Shown one piece after another: positions 8,870 to 17,129 of a stretch of 64,000 nucleotides of DNA. The translations under genes were made by a program, and so were the position numbers. Source of the stretch: Nocardioides sp. NBC_00368 (GTDB lineage: Bacteria > Actinomycetota > Actinomycetes > Propionibacteriales > Nocardioidaceae); NCBI RefSeq assembly GCF_036090055.1, contig NZ_CP107970.1, forward strand, positions 4,218,501 to 4,282,500. The letters run 5' to 3'. Under the pieces are notes generated by a model that saw only the letters and a list, made by a program, of their open reading frames with translations, made no database searches and was not told the DNA's origin. How positions within the stretch are numbered: position 1 is the stretch's first letter; each line of letters begins with the position of its first letter.

Positions 8870-8871
8870 CG

Positions 8872-8916
8872 TCAGGCGACGGAGCGCAGGCGCATGTAGG
8901 CGATACCGGAGTACAT
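8872..8916 (-). CDS. leader peptide of the ABC-F gene (putative)
   Basis: A 14-codon ORF encodes MYSGIAYMRLRSVA and is preceded by CTGGAGAC directly before its ATG, a good ribosome-binding site. It ends just upstream of the competing hairpins. Ribosome stalling on short leader peptides in the presence of macrolide or lincosamide-type drugs is the known switch for several ABC-F resistance genes. Here the role is inferred from position and layout alone. Confidence 0.5.
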   Translation of the reverse strand: MYSGIAYMRLRSVA

Positions 8917-8930
8917 GTCTCCAGGGTAGA

Positions 8931-9116
8931 CAGGGACGAACCGTCCACGCGAACCGTTATTCACCGGGCGATGGAAATAACGCCGAGCCGGCGCTGTTGG
9001 TCCTCCCCCACGGGGACCCGCAGAACCGGCCCGGCGTCTCCAGTATGCGTCCAATCGCCGCACCGGCATAACCACACGCCCGAATTCGTACTTTAGTTAC
9101 CAAAAGCGGTCGACGA
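8931..9116. other. intergenic region upstream of the ABC-F leader
   Basis: No convincing coding sequence is seen between the M4 peptidase terminator and the leader ORF. A stretch around 9080-9105 (cgaattcgtactttagttac) is notably AT-rich for this genome and is the likeliest promoter area for the ABC-F transcript. I could not assign clear -35 and -10 hexamers. Confidence 0.4.
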
Positions 9117-9139
9117 CGCCGTCTTTGGATGGGACGGCG
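9117..9139 (-). terminator. terminator after the M4 peptidase gene
   Basis: CGCCGTC and GACGGCG form a 7-bp stem with a 9-base loop, 27 bp after the peptidase stop. A TTTT follows further downstream on the minus strand (around 9098). Confidence 0.55.
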
Positions 9140-9165
9140 CCGTCGAGACCGGTTCTGTTGGGAGG

Positions 9166-10848
9166 TCAGCTCACGGACACCGCGGTCCACGCCGCCTCGA
9201 CGGCCGTGACCTCGGCGCTGGAGGCGCCGTAGAGGTCGGACGCCGCCTTCACCGTCGCGTCGCGCGCCCCGGCGTAGTCGGTGGTCGAGGTGAAGTAGGT
9301 CGAGTTGGCACGGAACCAGATCTTCTCGGCCTTGTCGCGACCGATGCCGGTGATCGTCGAGCCGTCGCAGGTCGTGCTCGAGTGCTCGACGCCACCGATC
9401 GTCTTCGTACCCGACCCCTCGGAGAGCAGGTAGAAGAAGTGGTTGCCGACGCCGCTGGAGTAGTGGACGTCGAGGTTGCCGGTCGAGGACGACCAGCAGT
9501 TGACCGAGTTGCCGTCGGAGGACGGGTTGTCCATCCGGCGCAGCGGGTCGCCGCCGTCGAGGATGAAGGACTCGCCGATCAGGTAGTCGCCCTTGTCCTC
9601 GGCGTTGTTCGCGTAGAACTCGACCGCCGTGCCGAAGATGTCCGAGGTCGACTCGTTGAGGCCGCCGGACTCACCGGAGTACTCCAGGCCGGAGGTGTTC
9701 TCGGTGACGCCGTGCGTCATCTCGTGGCCGGCGACGTCGAGCGACACCAGCGGTCCGTAGCCGACACCGTCGCCGTCGCCGTACGTCATCTTCTCGCCGT
9801 CCCAGAAGGCGTTGACGTAGTTCTTGCCGTAGTGGACCCGGTTGTAGGAGCCCGAGCCGTCGCCGAAGATGCCGTCGCGGGCGTGGACGTTCTTGAAGTA
9901 GTCCCAGGTGACGTTGGTGCCGTACTGCGCGTCCGCCGCCGCCGTCGCCCGGTCGGCGTTGGAGCCGTTGCCGAAGGTGGTCGTGGGGCTCGTGACCACG
10001 GTGCCCGCCGCGCACCCGAACCCGAGAAGCTGGCACAGCAGGCTGTCCTCGGCGTTCTTCATGTCGGTCGTGTAGGTGCCGCCACGGGTCTCGTCACGCA
10101 GCTCGTACGTCGAGCCGTTCTGCTTCACCTGGAGCGGGACGGTCCCGGAGTAGAGGGTGTTGCCCTCACCGTCGATGGTGTGGATGCCCTCGACCCGGCG
10201 CACCACGGTGCCGGTGCCCGCGTCGACATAGGTCGCCAGGCGGGAGGGGGTGCCGTCGGCCTGCTTGCCCTTGGTGGTCACCCGCCAGGCCAGCGTCGGC
10301 GAGCCGTCGACCGCGTCGACGACGAGCTCGGGGGCGTACTTCTTTTCGACCGCAAGATCGGTGATCGTCTTGGTGACCGCGTCCAGAGTCAGCGCGGCCC
10401 GCGTCGCCGCGGACGAGGTGACGGTCGGCTTCACCGAGAGGTCGAGCATCGTCGCCAGCCCCTGGGAGACCGAGGTCACCGCACCGGACCTGTTCTGGTG
10501 GGCGACCAGATCGCCGCCGACGACCTCGAGCCCCTCGTAGGTGCGGTTCATCCGTACGTGGGTGGCGCCGGTGGTGTCCTTCAGGGTCACCACCGGCTCG
10601 AGCTCCTGGCCCGCGCCGACCTTCCAGGTCGACGGCTTGCTGCTCAGCGCCCTGATGGCCTTGTCCGCGATCGACTCGTCGTCGATGACCTGCTGGGCAG
10701 CCAGGCCGGTCGCCGTGACGCTCGTCGGCGTGACGGTGGAGGCGGAGCCGGCAGGGGTGGCGCCGGCCGGACTCCCGAAAGAGGCGATGAAGGCAGTTCC
10801 TGCAACAGCGACAGCGGTCGCCGCTCCCGCTACTCGAACGATACGCAT
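9166..10848 (-). CDS. M4-family (thermolysin-like) secreted metallopeptidase
   Basis: The 560-residue preproenzyme starts at the ATG at 10848 (MRIVRVAGAATAVAVAGTAF), a clear Sec signal peptide ending near GSPAGATPAG. A propeptide with FTP/PepSY-type sequence (about 40-240) precedes the catalytic domain. The zinc motif is HEMTH in DVAGHEMTHGVTENTSG, the third ligand glutamate is in GGLNESTSDIFG, and the catalytic histidine region is LDVHYSSGVGNHFFY. It should be secreted as an inactive precursor and mature by cleaving its own propeptide, acting as an extracellular endoprotease. A hairpin terminator follows. Confidence 0.96.
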   Translation of the reverse strand: MRIVRVAGAATAVAVAGTAFIASFGSPAGATPAGSASTVTPTSVTATGLAAQQVIDDESIADKAIRALSSKPSTWKVGAGQELEPVVTLKDTTGATHVRMNRTYEGLEVVGGDLVAHQNRSGAVTSVSQGLATMLDLSVKPTVTSSAATRAALTLDAVTKTITDLAVEKKYAPELVVDAVDGSPTLAWRVTTKGKQADGTPSRLATYVDAGTGTVVRRVEGIHTIDGEGNTLYSGTVPLQVKQNGSTYELRDETRGGTYTTDMKNAEDSLLCQLLGFGCAAGTVVTSPTTTFGNGSNADRATAAADAQYGTNVTWDYFKNVHARDGIFGDGSGSYNRVHYGKNYVNAFWDGEKMTYGDGDGVGYGPLVSLDVAGHEMTHGVTENTSGLEYSGESGGLNESTSDIFGTAVEFYANNAEDKGDYLIGESFILDGGDPLRRMDNPSSDGNSVNCWSSSTGNLDVHYSSGVGNHFFYLLSEGSGTKTIGGVEHSSTTCDGSTITGIGRDKAEKIWFRANSTYFTSTTDYAGARDATVKAASDLYGASSAEVTAVEAAWTAVSVS

Positions 10849-11014
10849 CGTGGGGGTTCTCCTCGATTGTGGGGACCAGGATTGGGGGAATCCTTGCACC
10901 GGAATCGATAGCGCGGAGAAACAATTTCCTGCAATGCGGATTTATGAAGCCGCCTTCCCGCGTAACTCCTTTACGTTGTTATCGAATATTGACCAATACC
11001 CCTACCCGCACGGG

Positions 11015-12967
11015 TCACCAGATCCGAACGCGCTCCTCCGGATCGAGCCAGAGACCGTCGCCCGGAGCGGTGCCGAAGACCTCGTGGAACTCGTCGAGGT
11101 TGCGCGCGATGTTGGCGCGGAACTCGGGCGGGCTGTGCGGGTCGATGGTGAGGTACTGCTGCGCCTGCTCCTTGCGGCGCACCGTACGCCACACGTAGGC
11201 CCAGTTGAGGAAGAGCCGCTGCCGGTCGCCGATCTCCGCCGAGCCACCGGTCGCCAGCATGTAGGCGGTGTGGGCGATCGTCAGGCCGCCCAGGTCGCCG
11301 ATGTTCTCGCCGACGGTGAGGGCACCGTTGACGAACTCGCCGGGCAGGTCCCGCGGGGAGAGCTTGGAGTACTGCTCGATCAGCGCCTTGGTCTTCACCT
11401 CGAAGGCCGCCTTGTCCTCCGGCGACCACCAGTCCTGCATGTTGCCGTCGCCGTCGAACTGCGCGCCCTGGTCGTCGAACCCGTGGCCGACCTCGTGACC
11501 GATCACGGCGCCGATGCCGCCGTAGTTCTCCGCCGGGTGCGCGTCCTTGTCGAAGAAGGGCCGCTGCAGGATGCCGGCCGGGAAGCAGATCTCGTTGGTG
11601 CCGGGGTTGTAGTAGGCGTTGACCGTCTGCGGCAGCATGAACCACTCGTCACGGTCGACCGGGCCGCCGAGCTTGCCGAGCTGCCGGTCGGTCTCGAAGA
11701 TGCTCGCCGCGGAGACGTTGCCGATCAGGTCGTCCTTGCTGATCTGCAGCGCCGAGTAGTCGCGCCACTTGTTCGGGTAGCCGATCTTCGGCGTGAACTT
11801 GTCGAGCTTCTCGTAGGCCTTCTCCTTGGTCTCCTCGCCCATCCAGTCGAGCTCGGAGATCGACTTGCGGTAGGCCTCCAGGAGGTTGTGGACGAGCTCG
11901 TCCATCTGGGCCTTCGCCTCGGGCGGGAAGTGCCGCGCGGCGTACTCCTTGCCGACCGCCTCGCCGATCGCGCCCTCCACGATCGCCACCCCGCGCTTCC
12001 AGCGCTCCCGGAGCTCAGGGGTGCCGTTGAGGGTGCGCCCGTAGAAGTCGAAGTTGGTCTCGACGAAGTCGTCGGTCAGGTAGGGCGCGGCCCAGCGCAG
12101 CACGTGGAAGTAGAGCCACAGCTTCCAGTCGTCGATGTCGACCTCGCCGAGCACGGTGGAGAGGTGGGCGAAGTAGGACGGCTGCCGCACGACCACCTCG
12201 CCGAGCACCGCCTCGGTGGTCAGCTTCGAGCCGGAGAGGTTGCGGATGTAGGCGTCCCAGTTGAAGTTGGGGGCCAGCTCGCGCAGCTCGGCGAGGGTCA
12301 GCAGGTTGTAGGTCTTCTGCTTGTCACGGGTCTCCTCGCGCGCCCAGTGACCCTCGGCCAGGCGGGTGTCGATCCGGATGATCGTCTCGGCGGCCGCACG
12401 CGGGTCGGGGTGCTCGGCGAGCGCATAGAGCCGCTCGAGGTAGCCGGCGTACTTCCCCAGCACCTCGGCGAACTTCTCGTCGAAGTAGTAGTCCTTGTCG
12501 GGCAGCCCGAGGCCACCCTGGAGCAGGTTGAAGATGTAGCGGTCGGACTGCTTGTCGTCGTTGTCGACGTAGGACCCGAACAGGCCGTGGCCACCGATCC
12601 GCTCGACCTCGCCCAGGAAGGCTGCCAGGTCGTCCGCGTCGCGGAGCCCGTCGACGGCAGCCCTCAGGCCATCCAGCGGCCGTACGCCGCGCTCCGCCAC
12701 CGCCGCCTCGTCCATGAAGCTCGCGAAGAGGTCGCCGATCTTCTGGGCGTCGCTGCCCGGCTCGCCGCCGGACGCCGCGAGCTCCTCGATGATCGCGCGC
12801 ACGTCCTTCTCGGCCTGGTCGGCGAGCATCACGAACGGCCCCCAGCTGGACCGGTCGGCCGGGATCTCGACCTCTCGGAGCCAGGTGCCGTTGACGAACC
12901 CGAACAGGTCGTCCTGCGGCCGGATGCTGTCGTCCATGCCCGGGCGGGCGTCATCAAGAATCGTCAC
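11015..12967 (-). CDS. pepO: M13-family (neprilysin/PepO-like) metallopeptidase
   Basis: The product is 650 residues, the usual length for bacterial M13 enzymes, which cut short peptides. The zinc site is HEVGH in VIGHEVGHGFDDQG with the third ligand in GENIGDLGGL. The substrate-anchoring NAYYNPGTNEICFPAGILQ and the C-terminal CxxW-type region (here without cysteine) fit the family. No signal peptide or transmembrane segment is seen, so it is probably cytosolic or exported by a non-classical route, as in mycobacterial Zmp1. The GTG at 12967 is preceded by GGGG; an ATG at 12937 is possible. It lies upstream of the M4 gene with a 166-bp gap, so the two are probably separate transcripts. Confidence 0.94.
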   Translation of the reverse strand: MTILDDARPGMDDSIRPQDDLFGFVNGTWLREVEIPADRSSWGPFVMLADQAEKDVRAIIEELAASGGEPGSDAQKIGDLFASFMDEAAVAERGVRPLDGLRAAVDGLRDADDLAAFLGEVERIGGHGLFGSYVDNDDKQSDRYIFNLLQGGLGLPDKDYYFDEKFAEVLGKYAGYLERLYALAEHPDPRAAAETIIRIDTRLAEGHWAREETRDKQKTYNLLTLAELRELAPNFNWDAYIRNLSGSKLTTEAVLGEVVVRQPSYFAHLSTVLGEVDIDDWKLWLYFHVLRWAAPYLTDDFVETNFDFYGRTLNGTPELRERWKRGVAIVEGAIGEAVGKEYAARHFPPEAKAQMDELVHNLLEAYRKSISELDWMGEETKEKAYEKLDKFTPKIGYPNKWRDYSALQISKDDLIGNVSAASIFETDRQLGKLGGPVDRDEWFMLPQTVNAYYNPGTNEICFPAGILQRPFFDKDAHPAENYGGIGAVIGHEVGHGFDDQGAQFDGDGNMQDWWSPEDKAAFEVKTKALIEQYSKLSPRDLPGEFVNGALTVGENIGDLGGLTIAHTAYMLATGGSAEIGDRQRLFLNWAYVWRTVRRKEQAQQYLTIDPHSPPEFRANIARNLDEFHEVFGTAPGDGLWLDPEERVRIW

Positions 12968-13018
12968 AGGCCCCAGCGTAGATGCGGCGTCCCAAGCGGG
13001 TGGGCAACTACCCCGGGG

Positions 13019-14227
13019 TTAGCCAGGTTTGACGATCCGGTTCATCTCGAAGTGCATCGGGTCGGTCCACTTCCAGTTGCCGCCCCAGGTGAAGCCCCAG
13101 CGCTCGAAGATGGAGACGACGGTGCGGTCCATCTCGCCGACGGTGCCGCGCTGGTTGCCGGCGGTGTTGAGGTCGACGGCGGTGCCGAACGCGTGGTTGG
13201 AGAGCTGGGTGGTGTTGGCGATGAAGCGGGGGTAGTAGCAGCCGGCGTACTGCGACGGGATGATCTTCTTGGCCAGGCCGCGGTCGACGACCTCCTGCAG
13301 TGCCGCACGCAGCTGCGGGATCATCACCTTGTTGCAGGTCACCGAGCCGAGGATCGGCACCTGGGCGGTCACGATGTGGGAGCTCACCCAGCTCGAGGCG
13401 GGGGTGATGGTGCCGTCGCCGTTGGCGCGGTAGGTGTAGTTGCCGACGGCCTCGGCGACGGTGCCGACGACGTAGGCCTTCTGGGGAGCGTTGGGGTCGA
13501 GGCCGGCGCGGGCGACGACGTCGAGGCGCTGGACCGAGGCGTCCGAGCCGACGACCTTCTGGATCGGGGCGACGACCCGGTTGGGGGCGATGGCGGCGGT
13601 GGAGACGATGAGCGCGTTGCCCTTCTCCATGCCCATCTCCTCGCCCCACTTGTGGTTGACCACGGCGGCGGCGAGGCCCGGGGGCTGGGGAGCGTACGCA
13701 CCGACGTGGACCTTGGTCGCGTCCTTCTTCGACCCCAGCTGGACGAACCCGTCCTTGTCGGCCGGGAGCTCGTCCTGGCGCTCGGGGTCGATCGCCACCT
13801 CACCACCGGCGACGCGCTGCCAGACCTCGTCGGAGTCGGCGCTCTGGAAGGGGGCGAAGTTGCGGTAGGTCGACGGGTCGACCGCGACCACCTTCACCAG
13901 CCGTCCCTCGACACTGACCTGGGCCATCGAGATCTGCTCGACCCCGGACACACCGTCGAGAGACCGGATCTTCTTGACGTCGCCGGACGAGAGGGTGTCC
14001 TCGGAGAGGATCAGCAGGTCGGTGGAGTGCAGCGTGCCCTCACGCTTGCCGGGCATCTCCACGGCGTGCGAGGGGTCGGCGACAGGGCTCTCGTCCTTCG
14101 TGGCCCCGCTCGCGCTCGCGCTGCCGCTCGGGGTGGCCGGCTTCGCCGGCTCGCCCGCACAGGCTGCCAGGGTCACCACGAGGACCGCCCCGATCGCCGC
14201 GGCCGCTCTCAACGAGACCTGTCGCAT
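13019..14227 (-). CDS. lipoprotein with C-terminal M15-type peptidase domain
   Basis: The 402-residue product starts MRQVSLRAAAAIGAVLVV and has the lipobox LAAC at about residue 25, so it should be a membrane-anchored lipoprotein. A Ser/Gly/Ala linker and a domain of about 220 residues of unknown type follow. The last 110 residues carry the M15 (VanY/D-Ala-D-Ala carboxypeptidase-like) zinc motifs SNHAFGTAVDLN and WTDPMHFEMN. A cell-wall peptidase role is likely. The start has GGGGAGGTG at ideal spacing. The N-terminal domain has a repeated hydrophobic-strand pattern and may be a substrate or partner-binding module. Confidence 0.88.
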   Translation of the reverse strand: MRQVSLRAAAAIGAVLVVTLAACAGEPAKPATPSGSASASGATKDESPVADPSHAVEMPGKREGTLHSTDLLILSEDTLSSGDVKKIRSLDGVSGVEQISMAQVSVEGRLVKVVAVDPSTYRNFAPFQSADSDEVWQRVAGGEVAIDPERQDELPADKDGFVQLGSKKDATKVHVGAYAPQPPGLAAAVVNHKWGEEMGMEKGNALIVSTAAIAPNRVVAPIQKVVGSDASVQRLDVVARAGLDPNAPQKAYVVGTVAEAVGNYTYRANGDGTITPASSWVSSHIVTAQVPILGSVTCNKVMIPQLRAALQEVVDRGLAKKIIPSQYAGCYYPRFIANTTQLSNHAFGTAVDLNTAGNQRGTVGEMDRTVVSIFERWGFTWGGNWKWTDPMHFEMNRIVKPG

Positions 14228-14277
14228 CCAGTCACCTCCCCGCAGGAAGGTTAGGCGAGGGTTGGTGACGACCCAAC

Positions 14278-14847
14278 TCAGCCGAGGACCCGCGAAGCCA
14301 GCCAGGCGATGTCGTCGGCCGTCTCGTCGGGCGACTTGGTGGGCTGCATGACGTGGCTCAGCACGACCCGCACGACCATCTCGATGGCGACATCGGCCTG
14401 ATGGTCGCTGAGCCCATGGTCGAACTTGTCGATGTGCTGGTGGATGATCTCGATCGCGTAGCCGAGCAGCCCCTCGCTGTGACTGGTCAGGTAGGGCAGC
14501 AGCTCGGTGTCGGCGCCGTGGGTGGCCGAGACGACCGCGTGCAGCAGCTTGTTGTCCTGGGCACGGTCGAGCACGCCGTACGTCGCCTGCCGGATCGCCC
14601 CGAGGAAGTCGTCCTCCTCGTCGAAGGCCGCGCTCACGACGGCGAGGAACTGCTCCAGCTCACGCAGGATCAGCGACTTGGCCAGGGCCGGTTTGGCGCC
14701 GATGTCGTTGTAGACGGTCTGCCTGCTGACGCCGCAGCGCTCGGCGATGCGCGACATCGTCACGCTCGCCCACCCGGTCTCGGTCGTCATCTCGACGGCA
14801 GCGTCGAGGATCCGCTGACGGGTGGTTTCAGGTACTCCGGCCGCCAT
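14278..14847 (-). CDS. TetR-family regulator linked to alkB
   Basis: The product is 189 residues with a TetR N-terminal HTH (residues about 8-55, including MSRIAERCGVSRQTVYND) and an all-helical ligand domain. It starts 27 bp after the alkB-rubredoxin stop on the same strand and so is probably the last gene of that transcript. In Dietzia, Gordonia and Rhodococcus a TetR protein (AlkX) encoded in this position represses alkB and responds to fatty acids. By position this is the equivalent. Its likely site is the 27-bp palindrome upstream of alkB (16307-16333). Confidence 0.9.
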   Translation of the reverse strand: MAAGVPETTRQRILDAAVEMTTETGWASVTMSRIAERCGVSRQTVYNDIGAKPALAKSLILRELEQFLAVVSAAFDEEDDFLGAIRQATYGVLDRAQDNKLLHAVVSATHGADTELLPYLTSHSEGLLGYAIEIIHQHIDKFDHGLSDHQADVAIEMVVRVVLSHVMQPTKSPDETADDIAWLASRVLG

Positions 14848-14874
14848 GGGGCCAGAGTCTAGTGCGCCCGGCCC

Positions 14875-16296
14875 CTAGGACTCGACCGAGTCCGACGCCA
14901 GCGGAACGAAGTCGACCTTCTCCCGGACACCGCAGTCCGGACAGCACCAGTCGTCGGGGACGTCCGCCCAGGCGGTCCCGGCGGCGAAACCCTCGGACTC
15001 GTTGCCCTCCTCGACGCGGTAGGTGTAGCCGCAGCCGGGGCAGCGCGCGGCCAGCACCTCGGCCGCGATGACCTGGGCGACGGTGTCGTCACCGGCCTCG
15101 GCCCGGTCGGCGGCGGGCGGCGGATACTTCGCCAGGATCTTCTCGCGCTTGCGCGGCAGGATGTTGGCCCGCGACATGTCGCCGTCGAAGTGCGCGAGCA
15201 CCCGTGGATCCATCACCCGGCGCCAGACCGGCGGCAGGATCGCGAGCAGGATCATCCCGGCGTAGCCGGTCGGCAGCACCGGAGACTCCTTGTAGTCGCG
15301 CAGGGTCTGGTAGCGGCGTACGGGATTGGCGTGGTGGTCGCTGTGGCGCTGCAGGTGGTAGAGCAGCACGTTGGTCGCGATGTTGTTGGAGTTCCACGAG
15401 TGGCTGGGGTCGACGCGCTCGTAGCGCCGGCCGGTCTTCTGCCGCAGCATCCCGTAGTGCTCCATGTAGTTGATCACCTCGAGCAGCGAGAACCCGACCA
15501 CTGCCTGGATCAGCAGGAACGGGATCACCACCGGCCCGAGCCACACGATCAGCGCACCCCAGAGCACCGCGGACATCAGCCAGGCGTTGAGTACGTCGTT
15601 GCCGATCCGGAACGGATGCTGGTCCCGGCGGGCGTACCTCTTCTTCTCCAGCCGCCAGGCGCTCTTCAGCGAGCCGGAGACCGTGCGCGGCCAGAAGGCG
15701 TAGAAGGACTCGCCGACCTTCGAGGAGGCCGGGTCCTCGGGGGTCGCGACGCGGACGTGGTGGCCGCGGTTGTGCTCGATGTAGAAGTGGCCGTAGAAGC
15801 TCTGCGCGAGCGCGATCTTGGACAGCCAGCGCTCCACGTCCTCGCGCTTGTGACCGAGCTCGTGGGCGGTGTTGATGCCGATGCCGCCGACGCAGCCGAC
15901 CGAGATCGCGAGCCCGACCCGGTCGACCATGCTCAAGGTGTGACCGTCGAGGGCGCCATGGGCGGCGATGGCCATGCCGCCGATGAAGACGGCGTACTGC
16001 AGCGGGAGGTAGGAGTAGACGATCCAGCGGTAGTAGCGGTCGTTCTCCAGCGCCTCGATCATGTCGTCGGGCGGATTGGACTGGTCGAGCCCCGCGAACA
16101 GGTCGATCGCCGGCACCACGATGAGGATGATGATCGGTCCGGTCCACAGGAACGCGCCGATGTCGGTGAGATGCCAGCCCCCGATCGCGATGAACCCGAG
16201 AATCGGGACGACCAGGCCCAGCAGCCACAGATAGCGCTTCTTGTCGCGCCACTGCTCGGTCGAACCGTCCGGCACTGTGCTGTTGGCGGTCTCCAT
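14875..16296 (-). CDS. alkB: alkane 1-monooxygenase fused to rubredoxin
   Basis: The 473-residue product hydroxylates n-alkanes at the terminal carbon in the membrane. Residues about 15-400 form the di-iron integral-membrane AlkB part with the histidine boxes HELGHK, EHNRGHHVRV and LQRHSDHHANP and six hydrophobic segments. The C-terminal 60 residues are a rubredoxin with CPGCGYTYRVEEG and CCPDCG, so the electron carrier is covalently attached. Natural AlkB-rubredoxin fusions are known from Nocardioides, Prauserella and relatives. The ATG at 16296 is chosen for the GGGGG six bases upstream. A rubredoxin reductase is not in the operon and must come from elsewhere. Confidence 0.96.
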   Translation of the reverse strand: METANSTVPDGSTEQWRDKKRYLWLLGLVVPILGFIAIGGWHLTDIGAFLWTGPIIILIVVPAIDLFAGLDQSNPPDDMIEALENDRYYRWIVYSYLPLQYAVFIGGMAIAAHGALDGHTLSMVDRVGLAISVGCVGGIGINTAHELGHKREDVERWLSKIALAQSFYGHFYIEHNRGHHVRVATPEDPASSKVGESFYAFWPRTVSGSLKSAWRLEKKRYARRDQHPFRIGNDVLNAWLMSAVLWGALIVWLGPVVIPFLLIQAVVGFSLLEVINYMEHYGMLRQKTGRRYERVDPSHSWNSNNIATNVLLYHLQRHSDHHANPVRRYQTLRDYKESPVLPTGYAGMILLAILPPVWRRVMDPRVLAHFDGDMSRANILPRKREKILAKYPPPAADRAEAGDDTVAQVIAAEVLAARCPGCGYTYRVEEGNESEGFAAGTAWADVPDDWCCPDCGVREKVDFVPLASDSVES

Positions 16297-16306
16297 CGTC
16301 GGCCCC

Positions 16307-16333
16307 CTTGACAATTCAGGATGATCTGTCAAG
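16307..16333. promoter_or_regulatory. 27-bp palindrome, candidate AlkX-type operator
   Basis: Perfect 7-base arms CTTGACA and TGTCAAG flank 13 bases, 11 bp before the alkB start and 41 bp before the divergent ppgK start. Each arm contains a TTGACA that could be a -35 element, so a bound repressor would block transcription. The size suits a TetR dimer, and a TetR gene is in the same operon. The assignment is inference. Confidence 0.55.
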
Positions 16334-16373
16334 TGTCGTACGTCACGTCGGTGGTTGTAAATAGGATGGCCGC

Positions 16374-17129
16374 ATGACGACGAGCCTGCCCTTCGGCATC
16401 GACTTCGGCGGCACGGGCATCAAGGGTGCCCCGATCGACCTCGCGACCGGCGAGTTCGCCGAGGAACGCGTACGCATCCCGACCCCCGAACACTCCACTC
16501 CCGACGCCATCGCCGAGATCTTCGTGGACCTGCTCGCGCAGTTCCCGGACTACGACGGGAAGGTCGGCGTGACCGTCCCCGGCGTCGTACGCCACGGGGT
16601 GGTCCACTCGGCGGCCAACATCGACAAGTCGTGGATCGGCGCCGACGCGGACGCGATCTTCACCGCGGCCACCGGGCGCGACGTGCACGTGGTCAACGAC
16701 GCCGACGCGGCCGGACTGGCCGAGGTCCGCTACGGCGCTGCCAAGGGCCGGCGCGGGCTGGTCATCATGACCACGCTCGGCACCGGCATCGGCTCGGCGC
16801 TCCTCTACGACGGCGTGCTCGTGCCCAACTCCGAGCTCGGCCACCTCGAGCTCGACGGCCACGACGCCGAGACCCGCGCCTCCAACGTCGCCCGCAAGCG
16901 CGAGGAGCTCTCCTGGAAGCACTGGGCCAAGCGGCTGCAGAAGTACTACCGCCACCTGGAGATGCTCTTCTCGCCCGACCTATTCCTGGTCGGCGGAGGG
17001 GTGTCGAAGGAAGCGGCGGAGTTCCTGCCGCTGCTCGAACTGGACACCGAGATCATCCCGGCGAAGCTGCTCAACACCGCCGGGGCCGTGGGGGCCGCGC
17101 TGTACGCCGAAGAGCTCGCCACCGACTGA
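16374..17129 (+). CDS. ppgK: polyphosphate glucokinase
   Basis: This 251-residue ROK-family kinase phosphorylates glucose to glucose-6-phosphate with polyphosphate (or ATP) in the cytoplasm; the length and sequence match actinobacterial PpgK. The phosphate-binding motif is FGIDFGGTGIKGAPID, the sugar-binding motif is NDADAAGLAEV with the glutamate in ELGHLELDG, and the second phosphate loop is TTLGTGIGSALL. The start has AGGA seven bases upstream. It is divergent from alkB and shares the palindrome-containing intergenic region. Its last 150 bases overlap, antisense, the C-terminal extension of the convergent membrane peptidase gene. Confidence 0.95.
   Translation: MTTSLPFGIDFGGTGIKGAPIDLATGEFAEERVRIPTPEHSTPDAIAEIFVDLLAQFPDYDGKVGVTVPGVVRHGVVHSAANIDKSWIGADADAIFTAATGRDVHVVNDADAAGLAEVRYGAAKGRRGLVIMTTLGTGIGSALLYDGVLVPNSELGHLELDGHDAETRASNVARKREELSWKHWAKRLQKYYRHLEMLFSPDLFLVGGGVSKEAAEFLPLLELDTEIIPAKLLNTAGAVGAALYAEELATD

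Noticed and set aside
10541..14254. A very long open frame on the plus strand across the M13 and M15 peptidase genes
   Set aside because: It is antisense to genes with clear catalytic motifs. The product is low-complexity and rich in Arg, Gly and Val, as expected from the complement of high-GC coding DNA.
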